DNA from: Nostocales cyanobacterium LEGE 12452
GTDB lineage: Bacteria; Cyanobacteriota; Cyanobacteriia; Cyanobacteriales; Nostocaceae
DNA: 33,760 bases
Assembly (NCBI GenBank): GCA_015206945.1
Contig: JADEXV010000066.1
Coordinates: 1 to 33,760, forward strand
Direction of reading: 5' to 3'
Part shown: positions 1 through 7,720 of the stretch, in pieces
Numbering within the stretch: the stretch's first letter is position 1
Layout: every line of letters starts with the position of its first letter
Translations under genes and position numbers: made by a program
Notes under the pieces: generated by a model
Database searches by the model: none
What the model saw: only the letters and a program-made list of their open reading frames with translations
What the model was told of the DNA's origin: nothing

Positions 1-52
1 TTGACAATTCTTGTAAGCAGGCTTTGATCCGTTCTTGTTTCTCTTGGTTCAT
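1..52 (-). CDS. N-terminal fragment of an unidentified protein (cut by window edge)
   Basis: An ATG at 52-50 on the minus strand opens a frame that stays open to the window edge. It encodes MNQEKQERIKACLQELS, a hydrophilic, probably helical start. A similar opening occurs, from memory, in some cyanobacterial ISKra4-type transposases, but 17 residues cannot establish that. It lies 19 bases downstream of the stop of the PsiE-like remnant on the same strand. It may be a separate gene or part of what disrupted psiE. Confidence 0.3.
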   Translation of the reverse strand, partial: MNQEKQERIKACLQELS

Positions 53-71
53 TGTCAGCGATCGCACAGGG

Positions 72-305
72 TTATTTCCCTTTACATTTTCCCATAAATG
101 ATAAATCTTCCAAAACTGGATGCTCCCAATCTAGAGGCGGAAGTAATGAGAGAAACATATCCCTCACCTGAAGCACCATGAAGCTAAATAAACCGATACA
201 CAAACAAATTACAATCACATCTTGGATAAATTCCAAGGTTCGCACAACGCGCCCACGATTGATTTCGTACATCGTAATCGGGGTGTTTTCAACAGATTTA
301 TACAT
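72..305 (-). pseudogene. Truncated PsiE-like membrane protein (remnant)
   Basis: The frame from the ATG at 305 gives about 77 residues: a short polar start, an Arg-rich stretch (NRGRVVRTLEFIQD) and one hydrophobic helix (VIVICLCIGLFSFMVLQV) followed by RDMFLSLLPPL. As I remember the phosphate-starvation-inducible PsiE family of cyanobacteria, this matches its first membrane segment, and the full family has about four. After PPL the sequence changes to a short polar tail and stops, so the remaining helices are missing. An upstream extension to 365 is possible, but it is translated from the palindromic repeats at 316-375 (MNRVS twice) and is probably not native. It could instead be a genuine small membrane protein. 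Family assignment is by memory only. Confidence 0.4.
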
Positions 306-315
306 AGTTTTTTGG

Positions 316-375
316 GAGACGCGATTCATCGCGTCTGTACAAGAGTAGTTAGAGACGCGATTCATCGCGTCTGTA
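316..375. repeat. Two copies of the GACGCGAT-TCATCGCGTC palindromic repeat
   Basis: Near-identical copies of a palindromic unit (gagacgcgattcatcgcgtc, followed by tgta) lie at 316-340 and 352-375, separated by a short spacer. Each can fold into a small hairpin. Related copies occur at 12989-13032 and 22720-22744. This is a dispersed repeat type common in Nostoc-like genomes. It lies between the psiE remnant and the end of flv3. Confidence 0.8.
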
Positions 376-414
376 GAGAGCAGAGGAGCCTAATGAAAAA
401 TGACAAATGACAAT

Positions 415-2145
415 TTAATAATGATTGCCAATTTTGCGGTGATGGGCAGCAGTAAGTGCATCTAGCTTGGCGACTCTTCCAGTTTGGACTGTGCTATAAA
501 TTACCCAATGATCTCCACAATCCATGCGGCTAGTAATTTCACATTCCATGTAAGCCAAAGCTTCAGCTAAAACGGGCGATTCATTTTTCGCTGGATATGT
601 TTTCACTCCAGCAAATCTGTCTGCACCAGGAGCAAAACGCTTGAGGAAATGTTTCATTAATCCTTGATATTTGCCTTCTTCTAAAACATTTAAAACAAAG
701 CGATCGCCAACGTGCATCAAGGATTCAATTGCCCGATCTTTGGATACTGCGATCGCTACTCCTAAAGGCTCAAGACTGGCTTGTGTCACCCATGAAGCCA
801 ACATCGCACTCTGAACTTCTCCTTTTTTGGCAGTGATAATGTATAATCCTGTGGTAATCCGCCCTAAAGCTTTTTCTAGCTCGGTATTGATAGATTTGAT
901 TTGTTTTATGGTGCGATCGCGGGTCAACCATTGGCCCATATCTGTCCCCGCTTCATCACAAAGCTGTTCTGTTGCCTGGGTAGGAATTTCTTTAACTAAG
1001 ATAGGAGGAAAAGCTTCAGTTAATCCTAGTTCTTGAAACTTATTACGTAAAGGATAAACAGGTTCATCTTCTCCACCCCCCGACTCTAATAAACCAATTG
1101 CCTGCTTCTTGTGAACAGCAGCCAAAATTGTACTTAAAGCAGCTTGAATCATTACCGAAGATTGCGGTGGCATTGCAATTACTAAACCAGAAGCTTGTGC
1201 AACTAATTCTCGAACTTCTTGAGGCTCGGCACTAGTGAGGTCTACTAATTCTACTGCCACCCCTGTTTTTGCACATCCATGTGCTATTGTACGGGCTAAG
1301 TGTTCGCTATATCCATAATCTTCAACATAAAATAGAGCCACTAAAGTCTCTGTTTTTGCTTGTTCTAAACTCCAGTTTTGATAGCGTCCGAGCCATTCGG
1401 AGATATAGTGTTGTAATAAAGGGCCATGTCCTGTAGCAACAGTTGCTATTTCTAACTTTTCAATCCGCTTTAAAGCTGCCAAAACAGACCGGGCATTCGG
1501 CCCCATGAGACAATCATAGTAATATTTAAAATCTTCCTCAAGTAAGGTGATATTTTCATCATAAGTGTGGTCATCACAGTAGTGCATCCCAAACACATCA
1601 CAGGTGTAGAGAGTAGAAGTTTTGTGGTCATAGGTCAAGATTGTGTCAGGCCAGTGTAAGTTAGGTGCAGAGATAAATTCTAATTCGTGTCCGTTGCCTA
1701 AATCTAATCGCTCTCCACTTTTCACCTGCATTGATTTAAAAGGCTGGTGAACCATATTTTCTAAAAATTGAATAGCCACCTTTGCACCGACAACAGTAAT
1801 GGAGGGAGCTAATTGCAAAATATTTTTTACTAATCCACTATGGTCTGGTTCAGTGTGGCTGATAATCAAGTAATCTATTTCAGCCGGATCAATTAATCCC
1901 GCTACTACCTCAAGATATAATTCCTCAAACTTGCGGTGAGATGTATCAACTAAAGCAACTTTTTCTCCCTGAATTAAGAAAGAATTATAGGTTGTACCAT
2001 TCCGTAAACCAAACTCGATATCAAAACGTTCTCTATCCCAGTCTAGACAACGTATAGCAGTCGTTTGAGAAGCAATTTCAACAGTTTCAATCGTCAAACG
2101 TCCAGGATTGGAAATAACTTGAGTAAGCTGTGTGAGTGCAACCAT
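415..2145 (-). CDS. flv3: Flavodiiron protein Flv3 (diflavin flavoprotein, O2 photoreduction)
   Basis: This 576-residue protein has the three-module layout of cyanobacterial flavodiiron proteins. A metallo-beta-lactamase-like di-iron domain spans about 30-260, a flavodoxin-like FMN domain about 265-405, and a flavin-reductase-like domain about 430-576. All di-iron ligands are present: H97, E99, D101, H102 (HTEPDH), H164, D183 and H240. Flv1/Flv2-type paralogues have substitutions at these positions, and the overall wording closely resembles Synechocystis Flv3. In the family, Flv1/Flv3 heteromers reduce O2 to water using electrons from around photosystem I. An SD-like GGAG lies just upstream of the ATG. 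No flv1 lies next to it here, so whether it is the vegetative (A) or heterocyst (B) paralogue cannot be decided. Confidence 0.9.
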   Translation of the reverse strand: MVALTQLTQVISNPGRLTIETVEIASQTTAIRCLDWDRERFDIEFGLRNGTTYNSFLIQGEKVALVDTSHRKFEELYLEVVAGLIDPAEIDYLIISHTEPDHSGLVKNILQLAPSITVVGAKVAIQFLENMVHQPFKSMQVKSGERLDLGNGHELEFISAPNLHWPDTILTYDHKTSTLYTCDVFGMHYCDDHTYDENITLLEEDFKYYYDCLMGPNARSVLAALKRIEKLEIATVATGHGPLLQHYISEWLGRYQNWSLEQAKTETLVALFYVEDYGYSEHLARTIAHGCAKTGVAVELVDLTSAEPQEVRELVAQASGLVIAMPPQSSVMIQAALSTILAAVHKKQAIGLLESGGGEDEPVYPLRNKFQELGLTEAFPPILVKEIPTQATEQLCDEAGTDMGQWLTRDRTIKQIKSINTELEKALGRITTGLYIITAKKGEVQSAMLASWVTQASLEPLGVAIAVSKDRAIESLMHVGDRFVLNVLEEGKYQGLMKHFLKRFAPGADRFAGVKTYPAKNESPVLAEALAYMECEITSRMDCGDHWVIYSTVQTGRVAKLDALTAAHHRKIGNHY

Positions 2146-2364
2146 TTCTTTTCTCCAAAAGAATATTATCTGGAGCGAGTGTTATGTTTCTTATATTTAC
2201 CTGAAACACTCAATTAGTAAAATGCCAATTTCTAAAGCTAATCATTAGAAAGAGTTATTCATTATTTAGCTTGACTTACCATTGAATTACTCAATGTTTA
2301 TCATTACTTTTATATTCGATAATGAACGTGAGAAAATGCAAATTCTAAGTTAGAATCTTGACAG
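2146..2364. promoter_or_regulatory. Divergent intergenic region between flv3 and the PLP enzyme
   Basis: These 219 bases separate two divergent genes and must carry both promoters. The region is AT-rich and holds a short palindrome (cattga-atta-ctcaatg, about 2279-2296) and separated inverted copies of aagctaa. No convincing -35/-10 pair or recognised regulator site was found. Confidence 0.4.
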
Positions 2365-3306
2365 ATGTCGTTAACCTTTATTACTCCTCCTCTACAACAA
2401 ATCAATAGCGAAATCGCCCGTCACGCTGGTGTTGAACTGTATGTGCTGCGCCTGGATCTCATGCACCCGTGGGTTAACGGTAATAAGTGGTTTAAGCTGA
2501 AATACAATCTTTTGGAGGCCAAGGAGAAAAATTTCACAACGCTGCTAACCTTTGGCGGCGCTTATTCCAATCACATCTATGCAACTGCGGCGGCTGGTAA
2601 TCTTTTTGGTTTTCGCACCATCGGCGTAATTCGTGGAGAGGAGAGGCTACCATTAAACGCAACGCTGAGTTTTGCTGTACAACAAGGTATGCAGCTTGTG
2701 TATCTGAACCGCGAAATGTATCGACAGCGCAACACACCAGCGTTAGAGGAATATCTGCGACAAAGTTTCGGCGAGGTGTTTATCATTCCCGAAGGTGGGA
2801 GTAATTTAAATGGTGTGCGCGGCTGCACAGGAATAGTTGGTGATGCGATCATCGCCTTCGATCATATCTGCGTAGCCTGCGGTACAGCTACCACACTAGC
2901 CGGGATTACGCTTTCGTTGCATAAAGAACAAAGAGCGATCGCTTTTCCCGTTCTAAAAAATGGCGCATTTCTTGCACAAGAAATCGAAAATTTATTGACA
3001 AATTACCTCGACTCTGGTTTACCCACACCATATAGTTCTCCCGCTTCCTGGGAATTGGTATGTGATTACCACTTTGGCGGCTATGCAAAGGTGAACGACA
3101 AGTTACTACTGTTTAGCCAACAGTTTACACAAGAACATGGCGTACCCCTCGATTACGTATATACCGCCAAAATGTTTTACGGAGTGATGGATTTACTACA
3201 GCAGGGATTTTTTTGTAAAGGCGATCGCTTACTGCTGCTACACACAGGCGGCTTACAGGGCAACGTGGGCATGGAAGAAAAGTTGCAGAGATTTTCTAAA
3301 ATCTGA
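2365..3306 (+). CDS. PLP-dependent D-cysteine desulfhydrase / ACC deaminase family enzyme
   Basis: This 313-residue protein is a fold-type II PLP enzyme. The motif NGNKWFKLKYN near residue 38 supplies the expected Schiff-base lysine (K41). It is followed by TFGGAYSNH (residues 62-70), typical of the family's substrate/PLP-phosphate region. A glycine-rich EGGSNLNGVRG stretch and a C-terminal LLLLHTGGLQG segment also fit. Family members release pyruvate and ammonia from D-cysteine (plus sulfide) or from 1-aminocyclopropane-1-carboxylate. Motifs alone do not separate the two, and D-cysteine desulfhydrase is the more usual activity in bacteria. The length is about normal. The gene is monocistronic, divergent from flv3, with no clear SD. 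Confidence 0.85.
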   Translation: MSLTFITPPLQQINSEIARHAGVELYVLRLDLMHPWVNGNKWFKLKYNLLEAKEKNFTTLLTFGGAYSNHIYATAAAGNLFGFRTIGVIRGEERLPLNATLSFAVQQGMQLVYLNREMYRQRNTPALEEYLRQSFGEVFIIPEGGSNLNGVRGCTGIVGDAIIAFDHICVACGTATTLAGITLSLHKEQRAIAFPVLKNGAFLAQEIENLLTNYLDSGLPTPYSSPASWELVCDYHFGGYAKVNDKLLLFSQQFTQEHGVPLDYVYTAKMFYGVMDLLQQGFFCKGDRLLLLHTGGLQGNVGMEEKLQRFSKI

Positions 3307-3414
3307 GTTGCCACTTAATTAAATATCAGTTAACCTTGTATGGAATTTTACTAAAACCAGTGAAATTCAAACGCCAATCTTGATATTTACTCAAAGTTAG
3401 GTAAGGTCAATTTA

Positions 3415-5196
3415 ATGTTTACATACGCTGATCGCATTAAGCCAGATGGTCACAGTATTACTACCTATTTAGAAAATCTCCTAGCTAAAAGGTATCAAAT
3501 TCCGACTTTTCAACGAGATGTTGTGTGGGAGAAAGAGAATGTTAAAAAACTTTGGGATAGTATTTATAAGTTTTACCCTTTAGGAAGTATTCTAATTTGG
3601 AAAACTAACACCAAGCTAGAAAGTCATAGGGAAATAGGTGGTATCAAGTTTGCTGATGATTTTCACTCTAATGAATACCAATACATTTTAGATGGACAAC
3701 AAAGAACAACTTCTCTCCTAGCATCAATATATGGTGGTAACATTGCTAAAAATGAAAATTTTAATCCAACACTATATATAGATTTGACTATTGAACTCAC
3801 TGATGCTACTGATGACACAAGCTATGCAAAAAGGTTCTTGTTTTGGGACGAGATTGATGACAAAGATGGCCATATTAAAGCAAATACTGGGAGAAAAAAG
3901 CGTTATCAAGACAAACTAATTGTCAGTTTAATAGAAATAATTAAAGATTATATAAAAGTAGAGAAAAATATTTATGCAAATGTTAATGGAGAATTTGATC
4001 ATCCTTATATGCAACAATTGAGGAGAATTAGAGAGGTTTTTGCTAATTACAAAATTTCCTTTATTGAGTTACGAGGTATTGAAGTTGCAGAAGTGTGCCA
4101 AATATTTGAGCGGATTAATCAAGCTGGCAAACCCTTGGATATCTTCGATATTGTAGTTGCTAAGACTTTTCGTTCTGAAAATAATACAAATAATATCTCT
4201 GGGTTCTATCTTCGGGAATTATTTGATAAATTTAAAAAAACTATTTCTAGTAGTCAATATGCCAATATTGATAATTGGACATTGCTCCAGATGCTAGCTG
4301 TAGTGGTAAAACTTGAATTTCCCGAAGCTGGGATACAAAATATTACTGATATGTATCTTAATAAGCTAAAAACAGAACATATTGAAGCTGTATGGTCTAA
4401 TTTTAAAATAGCAGTTGCAAAAACTTTTGATTTCTTTGATAATATTTTACATATTAAAGGTGGAAGATTAATCCCTTACCGATATTTATACCTGACTATT
4501 ACAGCATACTTTTATCGGAATGACAAACCAGATTATAGTTTTTTAAATAAATATTTTTGGTATTATAGTTTTCATAATGCAGATTTACTAACAAACACTA
4601 CTCACCTTTGGGAACATATATACTTTGTTAATCAACAAAAAGCTAATAGTACTTACTCATTCAATAAATTTGATATTGATAAGAATTCGATCAGAAAATC
4701 TTTCTACAGTTATAAAGGTCGCTTATCCAGAGCAATACTATCACTTTATGCAAACCACAGGCCGCAAGATTGGGCAAAACCTCATAGAGATATTTTGTCT
4801 GATGTTTATTATTTGCTAACAGATAAGCCTAACTTGCATCACATATTTCCAGTTAATTTTATTAAACAGAGTGGCATTGCTAGTCAAATAGAATGTGACA
4901 GCTTGATGAATATTGCCTATCTGTCTCAAATAACTAATTTGAAAATTAGCGATAAAAATCCATTAGATTATCTCAAAGAATATGACGAGCCTGGTTTAGA
5001 GACAGTGCTACACTCTCATCTTATACCGACGATCATTCTTGAATGGTCAAGAGCGGATGCACTTCCTGAAAATGCCCTAACAATTTTTATTGAAGAAAGG
5101 ATAAACCTCTTATTAGAGGCTTTGAGGCTGAAGTTAGAAGGAATTGAATTTAATGTTTTTGATATGGGCGATCGCACAGATAATATCTCTTCCTAA
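3415..5196 (+). CDS. DUF262 / GmrSD-type protein with C-terminal HNH-like motif
   Basis: The 593-residue protein starts with a DUF262 (ParB-like fold) domain: IPTFQRDVVW at 29-38, a YPLGSILIW segment at 54-62, and the diagnostic DGQQR at 93-97. Near the C-terminus NLHHIFPVNF (473-482), followed by NIAYLSQITN and a Pro after DKN, resembles the HNH-type nuclease region of DUF1524/GmrSD proteins. GmrSD enzymes are type IV restriction systems that cut modified phage DNA, and related DUF262 proteins are often defence genes. Here both parts are in one chain. The gene is clearly AT-richer than its neighbours and stands alone, consistent with horizontal acquisition. The nuclease activity and the target are inferred. 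Confidence 0.75.
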   Translation: MFTYADRIKPDGHSITTYLENLLAKRYQIPTFQRDVVWEKENVKKLWDSIYKFYPLGSILIWKTNTKLESHREIGGIKFADDFHSNEYQYILDGQQRTTSLLASIYGGNIAKNENFNPTLYIDLTIELTDATDDTSYAKRFLFWDEIDDKDGHIKANTGRKKRYQDKLIVSLIEIIKDYIKVEKNIYANVNGEFDHPYMQQLRRIREVFANYKISFIELRGIEVAEVCQIFERINQAGKPLDIFDIVVAKTFRSENNTNNISGFYLRELFDKFKKTISSSQYANIDNWTLLQMLAVVVKLEFPEAGIQNITDMYLNKLKTEHIEAVWSNFKIAVAKTFDFFDNILHIKGGRLIPYRYLYLTITAYFYRNDKPDYSFLNKYFWYYSFHNADLLTNTTHLWEHIYFVNQQKANSTYSFNKFDIDKNSIRKSFYSYKGRLSRAILSLYANHRPQDWAKPHRDILSDVYYLLTDKPNLHHIFPVNFIKQSGIASQIECDSLMNIAYLSQITNLKISDKNPLDYLKEYDEPGLETVLHSHLIPTIILEWSRADALPENALTIFIEERINLLLEALRLKLEGIEFNVFDMGDRTDNISS

Positions 5197-5238
5197 ATAT
5201 GCGATTGCCCAAAAAAGAGGCATTGCTGGCTTTTATGC

Positions 5239-6396
5239 TTACCGTTTATTTTGTAAACTTTGAATGGTAGCGATCGCATGTTTCGCTACAATATCAATTT
5301 CCTCTTCTGTATTAAACCTGCCAATGCCAAACCTTATCGAGGCATAAGCTAGCTGTTGGGGGTGTCCCAATGCTGTGAGAACATGGGAAGGTGCGGTATT
5401 TGCCGACGAGCAAGCAGAACCAGAAGATACCGCCATTACTGGCTGCAATCCTAGCAAAAGTGCGGCTCCATCCACTCCCTCAACACTGATACTCAAGTTT
5501 CCCGCTAATCGCTGTTTGGGATGTCCGTTAAGATGAATTCCTTCAACTTGCGAAAGCTGTTCCCATAATCTTTGTCTTAATTGGGTTAGGCGTTGGGTTT
5601 CTGTCTCTTGTTCAGCCAAAGCAATTTCTACAGCTTTGCCAAAGCCGACAATTTGCGGTGTATACAATGTTCCAGAACGCATTCCCCGCTCATGTCCGCC
5701 ACCATGCTGCTGGGGAGCTAGTTGCACTCTGGGATCGCGTCTTCGAACGTACAGCGCTCCAATGCCTTTGGGCCCATATACTTTATGTGCTGTTAGCGAC
5801 ATCAAGTCAATTTTCATCGCTTGCACATCTAAAGGAATTTTACCAATAGCTTGGGCGGCATCGGTGTGGAAAATGATGTTGTGTTCATGGCACATTTCAC
5901 CAATTTTTGCCAAAGGCTGTAACACGCCAATTTCGTTATTTGCAGCCATTACCGATACTAAAATTGTCTCAGGACGGAAAGCTTTTTTTAACTCAGTTAA
6001 ATCAATCAATCCATCTTTTTGGACAGGGAGAATAGTAATTTCAAAACCAAGACTTTTTAAATAATTACAAGGGTCAATTACTGCACTATGTTCAGTGGCA
6101 ACAGTAATAATATGCTGACCTTTTTTAAAATAAGCTTCGGCAACACCTTTAATAGCTAAATTATTTGCTTCTGTTGCACCACTAGTAAAAACAATTTCTT
6201 CTGGTGTGGCGTTGATTGCTCCTGCTAAAATTTCTCGCGTTTGCTTCACAGCAGCTTCTGCTTCCCAACCATAAACATGACCGATACTTGCTGGGTTGCC
6301 AAATTTTTCTGTAAAGTAGGGAAGCATTGCTGCTAGTACCCGTTCATCTACGGGTGTAGTAGCGTGACAATCAAGGTAAATAGGACGAATAGACAT
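5239..6396 (-). CDS. Cysteine desulfurase, NifS/IscS family
   Basis: This 385-residue fold-type I PLP enzyme moves sulfur from L-cysteine to a protein persulfide for Fe-S cluster or tRNA thiolation. Key residues are visible: H103 (TEHSAV), the PLP lysine K205 in TAHKVYGPKG, and the catalytic cysteine C329 in SSGSACSSANTAPSH, typical of group I (NifS/IscS-like) enzymes. Length is normal and the frame is intact. The start codon is 5 bases behind the stop of the nuclease-like gene upstream on the same strand, so the two are probably co-transcribed. It converges with the DUF262 gene. No nif, isc or suf scaffold genes are adjacent, so it is given no specific symbol. Confidence 0.92.
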   Translation of the reverse strand: MSIRPIYLDCHATTPVDERVLAAMLPYFTEKFGNPASIGHVYGWEAEAAVKQTREILAGAINATPEEIVFTSGATEANNLAIKGVAEAYFKKGQHIITVATEHSAVIDPCNYLKSLGFEITILPVQKDGLIDLTELKKAFRPETILVSVMAANNEIGVLQPLAKIGEMCHEHNIIFHTDAAQAIGKIPLDVQAMKIDLMSLTAHKVYGPKGIGALYVRRRDPRVQLAPQQHGGGHERGMRSGTLYTPQIVGFGKAVEIALAEQETETQRLTQLRQRLWEQLSQVEGIHLNGHPKQRLAGNLSISVEGVDGAALLLGLQPVMAVSSGSACSSANTAPSHVLTALGHPQQLAYASIRFGIGRFNTEEEIDIVAKHAIATIQSLQNKR

Positions 6397-6401
6397 AATT
6401 A

Positions 6402-7028
6402 TTAACTTAAACTTTGACTCAAATTTTTTAATACACTTAGAACTTGATACAGTTCACTTTCTCGTTTCAAAAGTGTAAATTGGTCAGACATAGCATATTT
6501 TGGCTGATTCTCTTTGGTAAGTTTCAGGAAAATAAAATCACTACCATTTGTTACTAATCCAAAAGTAGGTTTGTCTTGATTAGGATTAGCCAACATATAA
6601 ACAAGTGCTTGAGGTATGGCTTCTAAAAGAGAAAAGCTAGACCTTTTAGATTCAATTACTAACAACCATAATTGTTCTTGAATAACTAAAACATCAATTC
6701 TACCTCTAATGATTTCTCCTTCATCTTCCGCAGAAATTTCTATTGATTCCTCGCCTCTCATATAAAAAGGCTCATCATAAAATCCAGCTAAATTGAGTAA
6801 AGGAGATAAAATTACTAATTTAACCGTTTCTTCTGACAAAGGAGGACGCTTGACTAAACGGAGAAAATGAAGTTTTATTTTGTCTAAATCTTGCTTTTCT
6901 AAATCTGTAATTTCCGGTAAATTTTCAACCCATTCTGTAAAGAATGCCTCCTCATCGGCTAGCTGTAGGCTAAATCTTTCTTCCAAATAGGCAAGCCCGA
7001 CATTTTGTGCTTGGATAAATTGAACCAT
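6402..7028 (-). CDS. PD-(D/E)XK nuclease-like protein (HsdR N-terminal type)
   Basis: About 208 residues from the ATG at 7028; an in-frame TTG at 7046 would add six residues. The central part has a restriction-nuclease-like core: GRIDVLV (D112), then WLLVIESKR (E126-x-K128), then IPQALVYM (Q140), matching the D...ExK...Q order of type I restriction HsdR N-terminal domains. The final third (FGLVTNGSDFIFLKL) is also typical of that family. There is no helicase part and no hsdM/hsdS nearby, so this is a stand-alone small protein of a type frequent in cyanobacteria. Its function is unknown. It is tightly linked to the cysteine desulfurase gene behind it. Confidence 0.7.
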   Translation of the reverse strand: MVQFIQAQNVGLAYLEERFSLQLADEEAFFTEWVENLPEITDLEKQDLDKIKLHFLRLVKRPPLSEETVKLVILSPLLNLAGFYDEPFYMRGEESIEISAEDEGEIIRGRIDVLVIQEQLWLLVIESKRSSFSLLEAIPQALVYMLANPNQDKPTFGLVTNGSDFIFLKLTKENQPKYAMSDQFTLLKRESELYQVLSVLKNLSQSLS

Positions 7029-7137
7029 GTTTATTTCAAATTGCAAAAAGTCTAATTATTTACTTTAATCATCACGCTGGCAGTTTCTAGAGCAATATTA
7101 CGTAGCATTGCTGTAACTATACCTGCATTCAGTTGCG

Positions 7138-7617
7138 TTAGGTGGCTGCTAATTCCCGTAATTTAGTTAAAACTGCTTGAGCGTGACCTTTGGTTTTCAC
7201 ATTAGGCCAAGTATAGACAATAATTTTATCAGGTGAAATTAGAAAGGTTGAGCGAACAACACCCATATATTCTTTGCCCATAAATTTTTTTAAGCGCCAA
7301 GCACCGTAGGCTTCTGTCAAAATATGTTCTGGGTCACTTAAAAGGGTGATTGACAAGTTATGTTTGCTGATAAATTTACAATGGGATTTACCCAAATCTG
7401 GACTTACCCCTAAGATTTTTGCTCCCAGTTCGCTGAAGTCTTGATACAACTCGCTGAAATCTTTCGCTTCGGTGATACAGCCTGGTGTGTCATCTTTGGG
7501 GTAGAAGTAGAGGACAACCCACTGACTGCTGAGGTCGTCGAGAGTGACTGCATTGCCATTTTGGTCAGGGGTAGAGAAATCTGGCGCTGGTTGTCCAACT
7601 TGGGGAATGTTGCTCAT
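7138..7617 (-). CDS. Peroxiredoxin, PrxQ/BCP type, lacking the usual resolving cysteine
   Basis: Thioredoxin-fold peroxidase of 159 residues from the ATG at 7617; an ATG at 7659 would add 14 residues that look non-native. The active site YPKDDTPGCITEA places the peroxidatic cysteine at C47 with T44 before it, and R in VVRSTFLI fits the conserved arginine. In most PrxQ/BCP proteins a resolving cysteine follows five residues later; here that position is K52 (TEAKDF). A further cysteine is at C80 (KSHCKF). The protein may therefore act as a 1-Cys enzyme or use C80. The family reduces H2O2 and alkyl hydroperoxides with thioredoxin. It is divergently placed against the photolyase genes. Confidence 0.85.
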   Translation of the reverse strand: MSNIPQVGQPAPDFSTPDQNGNAVTLDDLSSQWVVLYFYPKDDTPGCITEAKDFSELYQDFSELGAKILGVSPDLGKSHCKFISKHNLSITLLSDPEHILTEAYGAWRLKKFMGKEYMGVVRSTFLISPDKIIVYTWPNVKTKGHAQAVLTKLRELAAT

Positions 7618-7720
7618 GATGGAGGTGTGAGATATTGCGATCGCTTTAGAATTGTACATATATTGAGCGATGCCTGTGGTGGGCTATGCCTACGCACGTA
7701 ACCATTCATATTTGCTGATA

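Noticed and set aside
222..410. Plus-strand 62-codon frame
   Set aside because: It is opposite the psiE remnant and consists largely of the translated palindromic repeat (DAIHRVC repeated).
5636..6064. 142-codon plus-strand frame
   Set aside because: It lies entirely inside the cysteine desulfurase gene on the other strand; its translation resembles no protein.
5239..7028. DNA phosphorothioation (dnd) locus
   Set aside because: Only a general cysteine desulfurase and an HsdR-N-like protein are present; no dndBCDE-type genes.
7670..7720. Upstream start of the photolyase FAD-domain gene
   Set aside because: The codons read through a repeat-like sequence (gatgcctgtggtgggctatg), so the later ATG at 7721 is preferred; not excluded.
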